Below are positions 53,401-64,000 of a stretch of 64,000 nt of DNA, one piece after another (position 1 is the stretch's first letter; the number at the start of each line of letters is the position of its first letter). This DNA comes from Corticium candelabrum (lineage: Eukaryota; Porifera; Homoscleromorpha; Homosclerophorida; Plakinidae), in the NCBI RefSeq assembly GCF_963422355.1, contig NC_085096.1:2445783-2509782 (forward strand), read 5' to 3'. The translations under genes were made by a program, and so were the position numbers. Below the pieces are notes generated by a model, which was not told where the DNA came from, did no database searches, and saw only the letters and a program-made list of their open reading frames with translations.

Positions 53401-54143
53401 GGCACTTTGCCTCCATCTTCTTCCACGAGAATTACTTCAGAAAGGTTGTCTTCTTGATCTACGACTTCATTCTTGGCATGAACGGCTTGCTCTTTGTCAG
53501 CTGCAGCTTGGCGTCTTGTTTGTGTTTCCTACTTGCAACAGGCATCCTGTTGCTGTCAACTCTCATTACATGTATTCTACCCAAACAGCACCATGCTCTT
53601 GCGATCCTATTCCTGACGTTCCTAGACTACCTATCCCACTGCCTGCTGCCCGTCCCCCACATCCACTTCTGGTATCCCCACCCTACTACCCACGGGATTT
53701 CGCATTCTGTCGCGATATGAGCGTGTCGCTAAAGCGACCCACCTGCTCTGTCCTTCCACTGTCTCCGCCCGCGTCTTCTAAACAGCAAAATCAACATAAC
53801 GGCGTCAATTCACAAAATCAAATTCCCGGATAATTACTCGGATTCTTGCTTCTCGTTCTCGGCGTGGTTCTTCCACCTTTCGGACTTCCTAACGCCTCAA
53901 GCGACTCGATATCGCTCTCCTTCAACTCAATTGCCCCCTCTGCAGCCAGTGCCTTGACGAGAAGTTGCAAAATGAGTGCAGAACGACGCACACCCGTCGG
54001 CGTGAGAGACAAACCTTGGCAAAACGTACAACGAGAACAGCCTTGTTGCCGGTTTTGTCAAGACCGCGGTCGCTTAGCTCTTTGCGAAGGTCGGCCACTC
54101 GCATGTCGGCGACTGTGTGACCACCATACACGAGAGACGCCAT
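44474..54143 (-). CDS. SAFB: scaffold attachment factor B-like protein (SAP, RRM, Arg/Glu-rich)
   Basis: Exons found: 54015-54143, 53838-53952 (SAP domain: VADLRKELSDRGLDKTGNK...), 53082-53528 and 49779-50163 (acidic region), 49365-49572 plus 48240-48386 (RRM: RNP2 LWVRNIAT, RNP1 KHYGILTM, LHRTELHGRLI), 47948-48125, 47547-47704, 47034-47221, 46711-46822, 46170-46379, 45683-46046 (long Arg/Glu coiled stretch), 44861-45454 (Gly/Arg-rich GGGRGGG), 44474-44760 (Pro/Met-rich end, stop TAA). From 50163 to the stop every phase matches. Joins 2/3 and 3/4 do not, so one or two small exons were missed. About 1,170 residues, longer than human SAFB (about 915). Family role: nuclear DNA/RNA-binding protein in chromatin organisation and splicing. 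Intron 7 uses a GC donor. Confidence 0.92.
44829..44857. repeat. (CA)n tract beside SAFB-like exon 13 donor
   Basis: On the transcribed strand this reads GTTTGTGTGTG..., so TG repeats begin within 6 nt of the 5' splice site at 44,860/44,861. Confidence 0.9.
46074..46163. repeat. (TG)n tract filling SAFB-like intron 11
   Basis: About 90 bp of TG repeats, (CA)n on the transcribed strand, fill most of the 123-bp intron 46047-46169 and begin about 7 nt from the donor GTACAT. Confidence 0.95.
46450..46650 (-). repeat. GATGCATC minisatellite in SAFB-like intron 10
   Basis: Four or five degenerate units of the same repeat as 42,480-42,990, in reverse orientation (TATTGTGAGATGCATCCCT). Confidence 0.85.
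49120..49330 (+). repeat. GATGCATC minisatellite in SAFB-like intron 5
   Basis: About five units (TATTGGAGAGATGCATCCCT-like) running almost up to the RRM exon at 49,365. Confidence 0.85.
50400..50490. repeat. CA/CAGA simple repeat in SAFB-like intron
   Basis: (CAGA)n, CGCGCGCACG and (CA)n low-complexity DNA following CAAA repeats from 50,365. Confidence 0.9.
50500..53080. other. large SAFB-like intron with no confident gene
   Basis: An intronic interval between exons at 50,163 and 53,082. One small SAFB-like exon is expected here because phases do not match, but I could not locate it. Open frames at 51,350-51,703 (minus) and elsewhere lack domains. Confidence 0.5.
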
Positions 54144-54845
54144 GCCGTGCCTTTCAAACACGCATGCGTAATTGTTTATTGCCACGTGGTTACTCACAGC
54201 AACAACGCAGTCGAATCAGCAGTCTGGCCCGTTGTTGAACTCTCTCGCTTGTTTTAAATACGTGAGTATCGTTTCATGCATTACAGTAGAGTGTACGTTT
54301 ACGTCATTGTTATCGCTGGGTTAGCGAGCGAGCCAGTCGATGTCTTCAAATTCGCATGCCTAACACATATCAACTAACCAATGGCAATGCTCGCATTGGG
54401 CCACAGATTCGACGTGCTTGTAGTGTTGGGGCGTGGTTCGTGTAGATATGTCGCACGCAAAGCGGCCGAACGGTTGGACGGATCGGCGTGCGACGGTGCC
54501 GGTCGAGTGCGATGTCGATCGGACAGCACATGCGCTAACCTCGTCTGTCCGGGATCCCCTCTGAGGACTCGACTGTTGTGGTTGTGGAGCTTGAAGTTAC
54601 GTCCGTCCGCAGACCCAAAACTCTGCGGGTATTGGCTAGTTGTAGCTATTGCAGATGTTAGTGCATGCTGGCTTGTTCTATCCTGCTTTCCACCTTCCTT
54701 TATCAATAACTGATAGAAAGAGTAAGAGTTGAGCTTTGTTCTATAGCGTAATAGATACCGAACAGTGCTTTTAATTAAGACTGTTTTCTCTACATTTCTA
54801 GGCGCGCGTCTGCGGCACGGAGGTTGAAGGTTGCAGAACGACGAT
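54144..54845. promoter_or_regulatory. intergenic region between divergent genes
   Basis: About 700 bp between the SAFB-like start codon (minus) and the TPR/ubiquitin-like start (plus). It is CpG-rich around 54,400-54,560, consistent with a shared promoter or 5' UTR. An open frame at 54,381-54,713 is probably compositional. Confidence 0.4.
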
Positions 54846-56564
54846 ATGGAGTTAGAAGAAGCTAGAGGTATGTTTGTGGAGAAGAACATAATAAAGTAGT
54901 AGTTGTTTTAGTGTTTCTTTGCAGCTGAGAAATCAACTGGTCTGAAATATATAAATTCTGGAAACTACGCAGCAGCGGAGGCATCATACGGGCGCGTCTT
55001 GCAGCTGTATGACTCCGCTGCTGCTAGACCCAGACCTGAAGACAAAGCACATGGTTAGTAGTCTCACTTAGTCAGACCATTTTTGTTTCCATCTGCTGGT
55101 TAGCGGGTATCTGTCAGTGTGTGAGATCATGATATTTATTGTTATAGGTTTTTGTACAGCACTTTATCACTTGGGGTTATGTGAGGACAGTATGATGAAG
55201 GACTCCAATTACTGAACTAATCTCTAAGAATTGAAAGAAAACTTGGACCAGGATATAAGTCAAATGTTCCTGCCAGTAAGTATCCTAGATAATCATATTT
55301 GTTGCTTTCATTATTATGAGTTCCTCTCACTATAATACCTCGTTCACACTGGCACATTCAACCAGGTTGGGACCGCACCAGCTCAGTGCTGCTGGTTGAA
55401 CATGCCAGTGTAAACGTGGTGGAAGCTTGCTGGCTCAGCTCATTAAAATCAAGCAACCTGGCTTGGTGCAGCATGGTCCCATTGAGCAGTGTTAACGCGA
55501 GTATGCTAGACGACTCTCTCAGATATGGACAAGGCATGTGGAGCTTATGTATTCCTGGACATGGCATGGTCTGATGACGAGTCATTGCATGATGCCATCT
55601 AATTTCATTGTTCATCTTGTTCTATGGACAAAAAACTGTGACACCGCAGTCATCACATCAAGAGCAGTGAGTAGCATTGCTCGTTTCCTAGACTGCAAAC
55701 GCTTGTAAAAAATAGCTCCATTGCCTGTAATCTGTAGTCTCATGAGCCACTTTGTCTAGCACACTCAATGCCATCTTTCAAAAAGAGCACAAGGAAAGCA
55801 TTTGCTGTGACGTCCATGTTTTACCACGTGACAAGGACACATGAATGACAATAAGTCACAGTACCTGGCATGACACACACGGTTAGTTGTGTTGGTCATG
55901 TTTTGTTGGTGTTTGTTTAAGTGGATTAGGATGTAGTGGGAGGGGTGGATAGCTTTAGTGGGAGATTTGTTTATTTATATTAAAGCTTTAATGGTTTTGT
56001 AGAAGATTATTTTTAGTTTAAAATAACAAGAAGGATGGAGAAAGTATGTGGAAAGAAAGTGTTATCGTTCCTAATCAGACATTGCCTGCTTAGTCAGTAA
56101 CAGCTGAATGTTGTGGTGTCACGTAGTATAGTTAAAAGTGATAGGAAATATATAAAGTAATATTATGTGGCTTACTGTGGATAGCAACGACTGAAATACT
56201 GCAAATCCAAATCAGCACTGGCGAAAAAGGCAACACAAAAAATGTTACAAAACTGCCTGTCAATCACCAGCAAGGTATGTAGCTACTCAATTTATTTCAT
56301 CTAAATGCTTATCCATATGAGCTCACAATTGTTGCTTCACTTTTAGCATCTGAGAGTGAATGGCTCAAGTTAGTAGCCAAGTCACTAAATGGTAAAGAAG
56401 TGCAATTGAAGGCAAAAGCATCTGATTCTATTGCCACACTGAAGAAGCAACTTGGTAGCAAGGACGATTGTTCATCCATGGATCAACTGCTCATTGTGAA
56501 TGGAAAACAATTACGTGATGAGCAAACATTGTCTGATGCAGGATTGTGTCTCGTGCCCATGTGA
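54846..56564 (+). pseudogene. TPR-like plus ubiquitin-like domain gene, frame broken
   Basis: Exons 54846-54867, 54925-55053, 55148-55275, 56185-56274 and 56347-56564 all join in phase 1. The start (MELEEARA, GLKYINSGNYAAAEASYGRV, then CTALYHLGLCEDSMMKD) looks like TPR helices. Exon 5 is ubiquitin-like (LNGKEVQLKAKASDSIATLK, DQLLIVNGKQLRDEQTLSDA). Exon 3 hits TGA at 55213-55215, while the conserved-looking SLRIERKLGPGYKSN follows in another frame, so a small indel or assembly error breaks the gene. GTGAGT at 56,561 could be a further donor instead of the stop. TPR plus UBL suggests a chaperone or ubiquitin-adaptor role, but the family is not identified. Confidence 0.55.
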
Positions 56565-56603
56565 GTTAATCTTGTCACTCGAGATAAAAGCTGCGATGGT
56601 CTA

Positions 56604-56906
56604 GAAGAGAAGATGGGCAGTGCCTTGTCTAATGTCAAAGTTATCTTGGCTTTGGCCAATCGTTTGTGTCGCATCTCTGAAGAGAAAGAAGTGCGTGCGG
56701 CTCTGGTGTATTTGGATGACGCCGGATCGGGAATATTCCCTCAGAAGAGTGAGAAATTGAAGAATACGGTCGTCACCAAACCGAATTGGTTGTTCAAGAT
56801 TTTCAGCGTGATTGCATCAATCTATTATCCTTCTGGGTTATGTTGTAGGTATTGGACTCGAGCAAAGACAACAGCCATCATTAGCTGGGAGCTGATGAAG
56901 GATTGA
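56604..56906 (+). pseudogene. COR-domain (ROCO-type) fragment
   Basis: Open frame with LALANRLCRISEEKEVRAAL, YLDDAGSGIFPQKSEKLKNT and VVTKPNWLFKIFSVIAS. This matches the COR pattern of hydrophobic L.D.G...F......L.d.VilDPqWL in ROCO/LRRK-like proteins. Roc GTPase and kinase parts were not found nearby, so it is a fragment or a single exon of a damaged gene. The preceding ubiquitin-like exon is 40 bp upstream; the two could belong to one decayed locus. Confidence 0.55.
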
Positions 56907-59145
56907 AAGGCACTAGACATGTGGACCAACCAACTTGGTCGCAAAGCCAGTCGCCAATTACTGATAAAGACCGTATGTGACATTGGTTGCAGACTATAAG
57001 CGGAAGAAGTTTTTGGTTACCAGTTAGTAGAATATGTTTCCTTGCTGTAAAAAGGTATTGTTGTATTTTGTAGGTTTTGTACTTTTATTTTGATATACCA
57101 CATTTTAGTTAACATTTGCTTTTTCTATCATTGGAACGGCTTTGCACTATTTTGTCGAGTAGATTTGGTTGACTCAGTTGACAGTGTATTGCTAGTGAGT
57201 TACAGTCAAGGACAAAGCAGTTATGCTTCTTATTTTAATTTGTATTTGTATGTGTAGTAGACATTTAGCTCAATAGGTTTTAGTACAGGATGGAGCACAC
57301 TATGTATGCGAACAATATCAACCAATCAGCAACCGTGGAACACGCTTTGGACAGGTTGCAACCCACATGGCCTGCCTTCTATGTTGCGTATTGGTTGCAA
57401 ACTTGTCTCCCTTCTTGTTGCTCTTTCCTATCTGTGTGCATTCGGTATCTCAGCAAGTGTAAATGTAGTTTACTATGATTAATTAAAGTAGGAGTTAGTA
57501 ATCACGTGGTTTTGCTCTATTATATCTACTATCCTAGGTAGTTAGTTAGAGTCTAGTACTGTAGTCTGATGTGGTGGAACTGAGTGTCTAACACACACTG
57601 GGAATCACCCAGTTACACAAGATATCACAAGTCTGTTATGTATGGAGAAGTTAACACTGAAGGAAGTTGATTGTTGATTGTGGACATTAAGTTGTGTTGA
57701 TGTTTTTTGCTGCTGCTGCTGGTGCTGCCATTGTTGTTGTTGTTCCTACTGCTGCCAGTATGGATGCCAGAGTGGTGACATATATTTTTTATTGTCATAG
57801 ACTTCAGTATACTAGTGGCTTCATCTGTATAGGAGGACAAAATGTATTAGCATGGCATATAAGTTAGAGTTTGTAAATGACTCTTACCCAGTCTGTGTCT
57901 GCTAGCTGCTGCTGCTGCTGCTGCTCCAATTAACTCTTGTTAGTGGTCTACAGAATTCTGTCTTTGTCTGTTTACCAAAACAACATCCTAATAGAACAGA
58001 TCACAAAGACTGCCTGTCCTTCCTGAGGCAGCTGTCTAACCTGGTGACCTGTTGGCATGCTGATGTCTAGTGAAATTGTATTGCATGAAAAAGCAATAAT
58101 TGATTCAGTATGGTTTGTGTATGTTTGCCTAAACAATTGTTAGAATGGGAGTATACATAAAGCAATGTGACTATACATATAGCAACAGACGTCAACAGAG
58201 GTATAAAGAATAAGACAAAACCCTGTTTTGACTGAGCAAACAAGTTCTGGGAGGCAAGAACAACTGTTGAGATACAGGAAGGACATTCCAGAGTTGATGC
58301 AGTATGTTGTCTAGAATGCAGGAAATTAGCTGTTTAGCTAAGACTAGCTACTATGAAATCAGCACAGCAGTAATCTACTGTATTATAATTTCATGCCTGC
58401 ATTGTACCGAGATTGTCAGCTGCATACAGATACATGAGCAAGCTGCATCAACTGTCTCAGAGGCCACCACGTGAAGGTATGCTGGACATTGGCTTGCACA
58501 GTGTCTCAACCATGTATTGCCAATGTCAGCCTTCACACTGCTGCATCTGTTTTGGCCTATCTAGTACACATATTTACTCCCCATATTTATATCACACTTC
58601 ACCCATTCGATCTCACGCATAGGAATAGTGTAAACACAGACATACTGTACAACTGTCTTTCATAAATTTAAATCAAATTCATTCATAGTGGTTGAGACAC
58701 CAGACGCAGCATCTACACAGTCAAGGGTGATAGCTAGCGCATGCGCTGGATTACATACACAGGTTCCATACACGTATCTGTCATTTCTCGCTGCATCGTT
58801 TCTCACAGAAGAGACAAGTGAGAGTGAGTGACGTGTGAGAGGTAAGATACTTTTCACGCTCGCCATTTGTGGCCCGTTTTGTCTCTAGACGAAGAGAAAC
58901 GACATCGACGCTCGCGGAGATGATCGCATATCGTAACAGCGACCGCTGTTTGTCTCGCCTGCCTTTCTACGTTGCGTATTGACTGCAAACTTGTCTCCCT
59001 TCCTGTTGCTCTTTCCTATCTGTTTGCATTCTTCGTCTTGTGCGATGCGCCGCGTCGATCGGCGTGTCGGCTCGTCGTCGCGTCGTTTCGTTTCGTACTT
59101 TGTCAGTGTGACGGTTTGTGTTGCAGCTCGCAGAGTGAATGCACA
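56907..59145. other. no confident gene; short duplicated segment
   Basis: Holds CTG/GTT-rich runs (57,700-57,760; 57,905-57,925). A ~75-bp segment (57,365-57,440: CCTTCTATGTTGCGTATTGG, CAAACTTGTCTCCCTTC) recurs at 58,958-59,035. No domain is seen in any open frame. Confidence 0.5.
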
Positions 59146-59226
59146 ATGGCACAATCGACGTCGGAATCTCGTCGGACGAGCGAGCTTGCGTCGACGCACG
59201 ACGCGTCGTCTGATGCGAGCGGAAAG
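59146..59226 (+). CDS. probable first coding exon, gene incomplete
   Basis: ATG followed by 27 codons (MAQSTSESRRTSELASTHDA...) ending in phase 0 at GGAAAG|GTTTGT. Ser/Thr-rich and probably disordered. The CpG-rich surroundings (58,850-59,230) resemble a promoter. The rest of the gene was not identified; the kinase fragment at 59,720 is the nearest candidate. Confidence 0.4.
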
Positions 59227-59524
59227 GTTTGTTGTGTAGTGCCGTAACCTGTTTGGATCGATGTAGGTGTCGTAAACGTCTCGTGTGTGTGCGAGCTGTC
59301 GCTAATGCTCTCGATGTGAGAAATTTGTGTTGGTGGGGAGTGGGCGTGGACGCTTGTAGAGTGATGGTTGAGCTTTTCGGCGTTGTAACAGACTTTAGGG
59401 TGCACTCGTGTCTCTCTGTATTGGTTGGTATGAATGGAAAAGGCGGGAAGTTGTGTGTGTCATTTTTATCTGTTTGTGTGCTACAGCTGTGTCTTGTTGT
59501 GTGTTATTGTAGGTGTGTATGTTC

Positions 59525-59613
59525 ACTCGTTGAAACCTGCTCATCATCTCTGCTTGTTTCAAGTGTGACAGCGTCGAGAGCAAATACTTCACATTGAACT
59601 CTTCAGCGTTCAC
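59525..59613 (-). pseudogene. exon fragment related to the MULE-SWIM gene C-terminus
   Basis: The minus-strand frame FNVKYLLSTLSHLKQAEMMS parallels NFNTVYLPTVLSHLKQAELI at about 5,530-5,615. The DNA is also alignable. It is an isolated piece ending near a GTGAAC that could be a splice donor. Confidence 0.5.
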
Positions 59614-59719
59614 TCTCTGTCATAGAGTGCCGGCTCGAGAACATGTCCAATGAACACGTGACTATCTGTGTGTGTCCATATTAGTAGGTTTGTCGACCGT
59701 TTTTGATTGTGTGTGTGTA

Positions 59720-59900
59720 GGTTTTGAAAGGATGAATGGAAGATGGGTGAGGAGAAGCAAGGAGACGGATGTCTACAGCATGGGAGTCACCCTGGTGGAG
59801 CTGAATGTTTACTGTTCGATCACCTGCTAGGATCCTCATCAGAGAGATGACCCAGTGCATCAAGTATGACAGCAGAGACTGGTCACACTGGCATATGATT
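59720..59900 (+). pseudogene. protein kinase C-lobe fragment A
   Basis: The frame ERMNGRWVRRSKETDVYSMG then VTLVEL is the F-helix region of a protein kinase (DVYSxGVxLxEL). After a frame change, ILIREMTQCIK follows. N-lobe, HRD and DFG regions are absent. Related to 62,790-63,115. Confidence 0.65.
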
Positions 59901-60274
59901 ATAACTGATGGCTGTGATGTCGACGAAGGGAAAGAAACTGGCAACTTTGGGATGAGGATTTTCCTGTACAACAAGAGGAAAAATGAAAGCTGGACATTTG
60001 TGAGTGTGAGAAGGATATGTAGTGTTGGTATGAGTACATTAGCAAACTTTCCAACTGTGTCATCACGTGTGACAATAACTCTTCTAGCATATAGTCTCAT
60101 GCTTACTGCATTACATCCTTGTCAGTCATTGGTATATATCACAATACAAGTACAGCAATAATTGTTATACTCTAATCTATCTAATCAGTATTTGCACTAT
60201 TATCACAAACCGACTGCAACACAAACTCGAGCACAGGCCTGGCATACCCAGACACCATTTTCATGTGCACATAT

Positions 60275-60600
60275 TCACCAAGTTAGCTTTTTCATCTGTT
60301 CTGTCTGTATCCCTTTAATAGGTTGCAGGGTCGTGCTTGTTGGGTGTTGATCGTACAGGAATAACATATACAGCAGATGCATGACTCTCCGGTAGACCGA
60401 GGAGTCTGAGTTGTCCATGCTTACCACGTGTATCTTATGGGCCCTCGAGTCCTGCAATGCTTTCTGCTCCAGTTTTTCCTGACACTCCTGCTGCTCTCCC
60501 ATCTCTCTGTGCTCTACGATCTCCACGACTTTCGTCACATCCGGTTGGTCCAACCGGTCCTGCTGGACCTGGAGTTCTATGTGGTCCACATTCAACCTTG

Positions 60601-60602
<2 letters not shown>
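60275..60602 (-). pseudogene. collagen-like fragment A
   Basis: The minus-strand frame reads GPHRTPGPAGPVGPTG then degenerates (GDRRAQRDGRAAGVSGKTGA). This is a short, interrupted Gly-X-Y run. The block is about 85-90 percent similar by eye to 62,376-62,700, with the same flanking (CA)n. Too short and broken to be an active collagen. Confidence 0.55.

Positions 60603-60690
<88 letters not shown>
60603..60690. repeat. (CA)n microsatellite
   Basis: About 88 bp of CA repeats abutting collagen-like fragment A. Confidence 0.97.
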
Positions 60691-60691
<1 letters not shown>

Positions 60692-61007
60692 CGACAAATG
60701 TCAAGCCCTCCATGTCGACTATAGGGTCAGTTACAGTTACAGAGATAGCTCCCCTGCCTCTAAAGACAGGGCCTCCATGCACTACGTGGAGGTTACCAGC
60801 CAGCACTACAATCCACCTGGAGCTTGGCCGGAGTCATCCAGGGGCATTGACTATGGCACAGCTCTGGGACTAGACACCAAGGCCCACATGTTCCCGTCTG
60901 CTGCATGATGTTACTGCCGTGCCAGCGGTCATGTCCACCCCAGTCAAAGACCAGGTACTCATACTTTGAGTCGAGAGAAGCAACTGTGTGTACATTTCTT
61001 GGTTCAG

Positions 61008-61202
<195 letters not shown>

Positions 61203-61229
61203 CACATGTATCATTCTTCTATATTCTCT

Positions 61230-61980
61230 TACTTTGCAGCCACATCTCCTTCTCCACGGCGACATTGTTGTTCTCGTTACTCGCCTTAAGTTGTTGCTCG
61301 TGTTGCTGTGGGTGTATGGTGGTGCTGCTGCTTGCAGGCTGTTGTTGTTGAAGTGCTCGTGCCGGTCCCAGTGCATAGGCTGGTGCAGTTCTTTTGTCTG
61401 TGCTGTTGTTGGGGGTTTGTTGTTAGGGCTGCCAGTACTGCTGCTGTTACTGCTCAAAGAGTTGCTGCTGATGCTGTTCATAGAGTTTCTGCTGGTGCTG
61501 CTGTTGGAAGTAGGAAAGGTTAAGGTGGGGGGGGGGGGAGTACAAGTAGTGTTGCTGATGTTACTGTTGCTGAGGAATGTTGTGCAAGTGCCATTGCTAC
61601 TGCTGCTGGTGCTGAATAGGGTTGTGCAAATGGCAAAGCTACTGATGGGGGTGCCCGTGTGTTGATGGCTGCAGTACTAGAAGAAAAAAAATATATTAAC
61701 ATAAGTTGCAACATGCAAGGACGTTGTACAGTACCATTAGGGTGCCAGTTTGGGTGCCACATTCTTTTTCTTCAAGCTTTGTCACACTTCAGTGGAAGGT
61801 TGTCGACCTAATGATAGGGATGGACATTGTAATGTCTATTTGTATCTGTAGGTTTGGGTATTGATGATGTAATCAACTACAGACATGGGAAATGTCTAAA
61901 TGGTGGCAAGGAGCACCACCACAATTGTTCAAGTGACAATCTAAACTGTTTATTGATGGCTGAATTCTCATAGCACAGCT
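61230..61980. repeat. segmental duplication, copy 1
   Basis: GCTGTTG-rich DNA followed by near-identical sequence to 63,400-64,000: GTGCCCGTGTGTTGATGGCTG, TAACATAAGTTGCAACATG, GTGCCAGTTTGGGTGCCACAT, GACCTAATGATAGG. The copies are offset by about 2.02 kb. Confidence 0.9.
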
Positions 61981-62163
61981 GACAAACAGAGAGAGGTGGA
62001 GCCTTATGATGACATCACGTTTGTCTATTGGTCGGTAATCAAACCACTTCTTGTCTATTGGTCGCAATAGCTTCATTTGCACCTGCAATAATCAAATATA
62101 AATATGGTCAGTCGCACATCAGATCACTACTATACCCTTAGCCCGGATATCCAGCCCTCCGGT
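61953..62163 (-). repeat. dispersed repeat, copy 2
   Basis: Reverse-complement match to 30,826-31,014. Its first ~30 bp also occur at the very end of the window (63,972-64,000), so a third copy begins there. Confidence 0.8.
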
Positions 62164-62375
62164 AATTACCTATTATTAGCTGGTGGAAACTACGGTTTGG
62201 GAGATTGCTGCCACTTTCACAGTGCGCTTACAGTTACATGTAGTTGAACATGTACGACTATGCTCAATGGGGTGCTTGTGCACGTGCACGTGCGTGTGCG
62301 CGCGCGTGTGTGTGTGAAAGCATTCATCCCATATTTGTAACTGCATTTATATTCATTTTTAGCATGAATTCTCAC

Positions 62376-62700
62376 TTTTCATCTGTTCTGTCTGTATCCC
62401 TTTAATATGTTGCAGGGCCGTGCTTCTTGTGTGTTGATCGTACAGGAACAAAATATGCAGCAGATGCATGACTCTTTCCGGTAGACCGAGGGGCCCGAGT
62501 TGTCCAAGCTCAACACGTGTACCTTATGGGCCCTTGAGTCCTGCAATGCCTTCTGCTCCAGTTTGTCCTGACACTCCTGCTGCTCTCCCATCTCCCTGTG
62601 CTCCACATTCTCTACGATCTCCACGACTTTCATTACATCTGATTGGTCCAATCGGTTCTACTGGACCTGGAGTTCTATGTGGTTCACATTCAACCTTGGA
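62376..62700 (-). pseudogene. collagen-like fragment B
   Basis: A duplicate of 60,275-60,602. The minus-strand frame ECEPHRTPGPVEPIGP...GVSGQTGAEGIAGLKGP keeps some Gly-X-Y triplets. Followed by (CA)n at 62,709-62,775. Confidence 0.5.
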
Positions 62701-62704
62701 CACA

Positions 62705-62708
<4 letters not shown>

Positions 62709-62775
<67 letters not shown>
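62709..62775. repeat. (CA)n microsatellite
   Basis: About 67 bp of CA repeats. Confidence 0.97.
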
Positions 62776-62777
<2 letters not shown>

Positions 62778-62789
62778 TCATGTTACTCG

Positions 62790-63115
62790 CTTCATGTCGG
62801 CCAAGCTGAGTGATTTAGGTGTGGCGAGATTCATCAATGCCCCACTGTCAACTAGTCGGACCACTCAGTCCAGAGTGGACGGGAGATCATGAAGTAAAAC
62901 CAAAGAGACAGACGTCTACAGGTTGGGAGTGACCCTGATGGAGCTGTTCACTGTTCAAACACCAGCCAGTCATCCTCGTCACAGAGATCGCCAAGTGCAT
63001 CTAATAGAGCAAAGAGAAGTTCGCTCGACGTGTATGAAGATGTTGCATTCACAATTTAGTCAACGTCTGACTGTGGCTCAAGCGCTCACAGAAATAGCAA
63101 ACATCGGTGAGACGG
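62790..63115 (+). pseudogene. protein kinase fragment B
   Basis: The frame AKLSDLGVARF resembles the DFG region with DLG. It is followed by a stop (TGA, about 62,889), then TKETDVYRLGVTLMELF (F-helix) and MKMLHSQFSQRLTVAQALTE (C-terminal helices). In-frame damage marks it as decayed. It resembles fragment A at 59,720 and sits in the duplicated block region. Confidence 0.65.
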
Positions 63116-64000
63116 TTGAGTACAGTGCTGGTGCTCTTCGTGTTACCGATGGTCGTGCTCTTGCTGCTGGTGCTCTTTGAGTTGCCGATGGTCGTGCTAA
63201 TGCCCGTTGCGTTGCGGATGGTGGCGCTGTTGCTGTTGCTCTTTGTGCTGGTGCTCTTCTTGTTGGTGTAGTGTTGTAATTGGCTCTCGTGCTTGTCAAT
63301 GTATTGGGGTGGGTGTACAGTGGTGCTGCTGCTGCTGCAGGCGTCGTTGCTGGTCGTGGTGTTGCTGCTGTTGGTGTCGTTGCCAGTTGCTGTTGTTGAA
63401 TTGGTCATGCTGGTCCCGGTGCATGGGCTAGTGCAGTTCCTTTGTCTGTGCTGTTGTTGAAGTCATGTTATGTTGTTGGGGGTGCCGGTACTGTTGCTGC
63501 TCCTAGTAGAGTTGCTGCTGCTGTTGGAAGTGGGAAAGGTGCTGTTGGTGGTGGTGGTGGGAGTACAAGTACTATTGCTGATGTTGCTGTTGCTGAAGAA
63601 TGTTGTGCAAGTGTCATTGCTGAATAGGGTTGTGCAAATTCCAAAGCTGCTGCTGGGGGTGCCCGTGTGTTGATGGCTGCAGTAATAGAAGAAAGAAAAT
63701 GTATTAACATAAGTTGCAACATGTAAGGATGTTGTAATTAAACATACAGTACCGTTAGGATGCCAGTTTGGGTGCCACATCCTTTTTCTTCAAGCTTTGT
63801 CACATTTCAGTGGAAGGTTGTCGACCTAATGATAGGAATGGACATTGCAATGTCTATTTGTATCTGTAGGTTTGGGTATTGATGATGTAATCAACTACAG
63901 ACATGGGAAATGTCTAAATGGTGGCAAGGAGCACCACCACAATAGTTCAAGTGACAATCTAAATTGTTTATTGATGGCTGAATTCTCATAGCACAGCTGA
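63116..64000. repeat. GCTGTTG-rich DNA and segmental duplication, copy 2
   Basis: 63,120-63,400 consists of degenerate GCTGCTGGTGCTCTT-like units. 63,400-64,000 duplicates 61,340-61,980 and runs off the window. Open frames rich in Val/Leu/Cys or Ser/Thr here are compositional. Confidence 0.85.

Noticed and set aside
60435-60602. Active collagen gene
   Set aside because: Only a few Gly-X-Y triplets, soon interrupted; both copies are degenerate and no further collagen exons are seen.

Overview
This window is nuclear DNA of a multicellular animal. Genes have GT-AG introns (and one GC-AG intron), long (CA)n/(TG)n and (AT)n microsatellites are scattered throughout, there are many transposons and decayed gene copies, and two clearly recognisable animal genes are present: ALG13, and a scaffold-attachment-factor-B-like gene (SAFB; SAP domain, RRM, Arg/Glu-rich tail). 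The compact multi-exon genes, the bacterial-type secreted protease and the COR-domain and kinase fragments would fit a sponge or another early-branching marine invertebrate. That taxonomic guess is inference only.

Region 1 (1-25,261) is built on a large inverted repeat. Two arms of about 3.5 kb (1-3,490 and 21,779-25,261) each carry a two-exon gene for a secreted trypsin-fold serine protease. The two genes point outward from each other. Between the arms lie 18.3 kb of transposon-derived DNA: (a) a minus-strand C2H2-MULE-SWIM gene (4,773-13,798) with several lesions, interrupted inside its SWIM zinc finger by an intact, apparently very young Ty3/gypsy retrotransposon (6,191-10,795; the LTRs look identical, 5-bp target duplication); (b) a plus-strand decayed OTU-Ulp1-MULE-SWIM element (about 16,285-20,440); (c) a short Tc1/mariner-like MITE.

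Region 2 (25,262-31,830) holds MITEs and a third, decayed copy of the protease locus. This copy keeps the signal-peptide exon but has lost the protease exon. It was invaded by a hAT-like foldback element and by the 3' end of a LINE.

Region 3 (32,399-38,300) has a four-exon gene for an unrecognised single-pass membrane protein, followed by a Harbinger-like non-autonomous transposon.

Region 4 (38,300-54,143) is the ordinary gene-bearing part. A small membrane-protein gene and ALG13 are head to head, with 99 bp between their start codons. SAFB-like lies on the minus strand (44,474-54,143, at least 14 exons). A minisatellite with a GATGCATC core occurs in introns of both ALG13 and SAFB-like.

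Region 5 (54,846-64,000) has a TPR/ubiquitin-like gene with a broken frame, a COR-domain fragment, one probable first coding exon, two protein-kinase remnants, and duplicated collagen-like, microsatellite and repeat blocks running off the window end.

All splice sites and frames were read by eye. They are supported by matching codon phase, not by transcripts.
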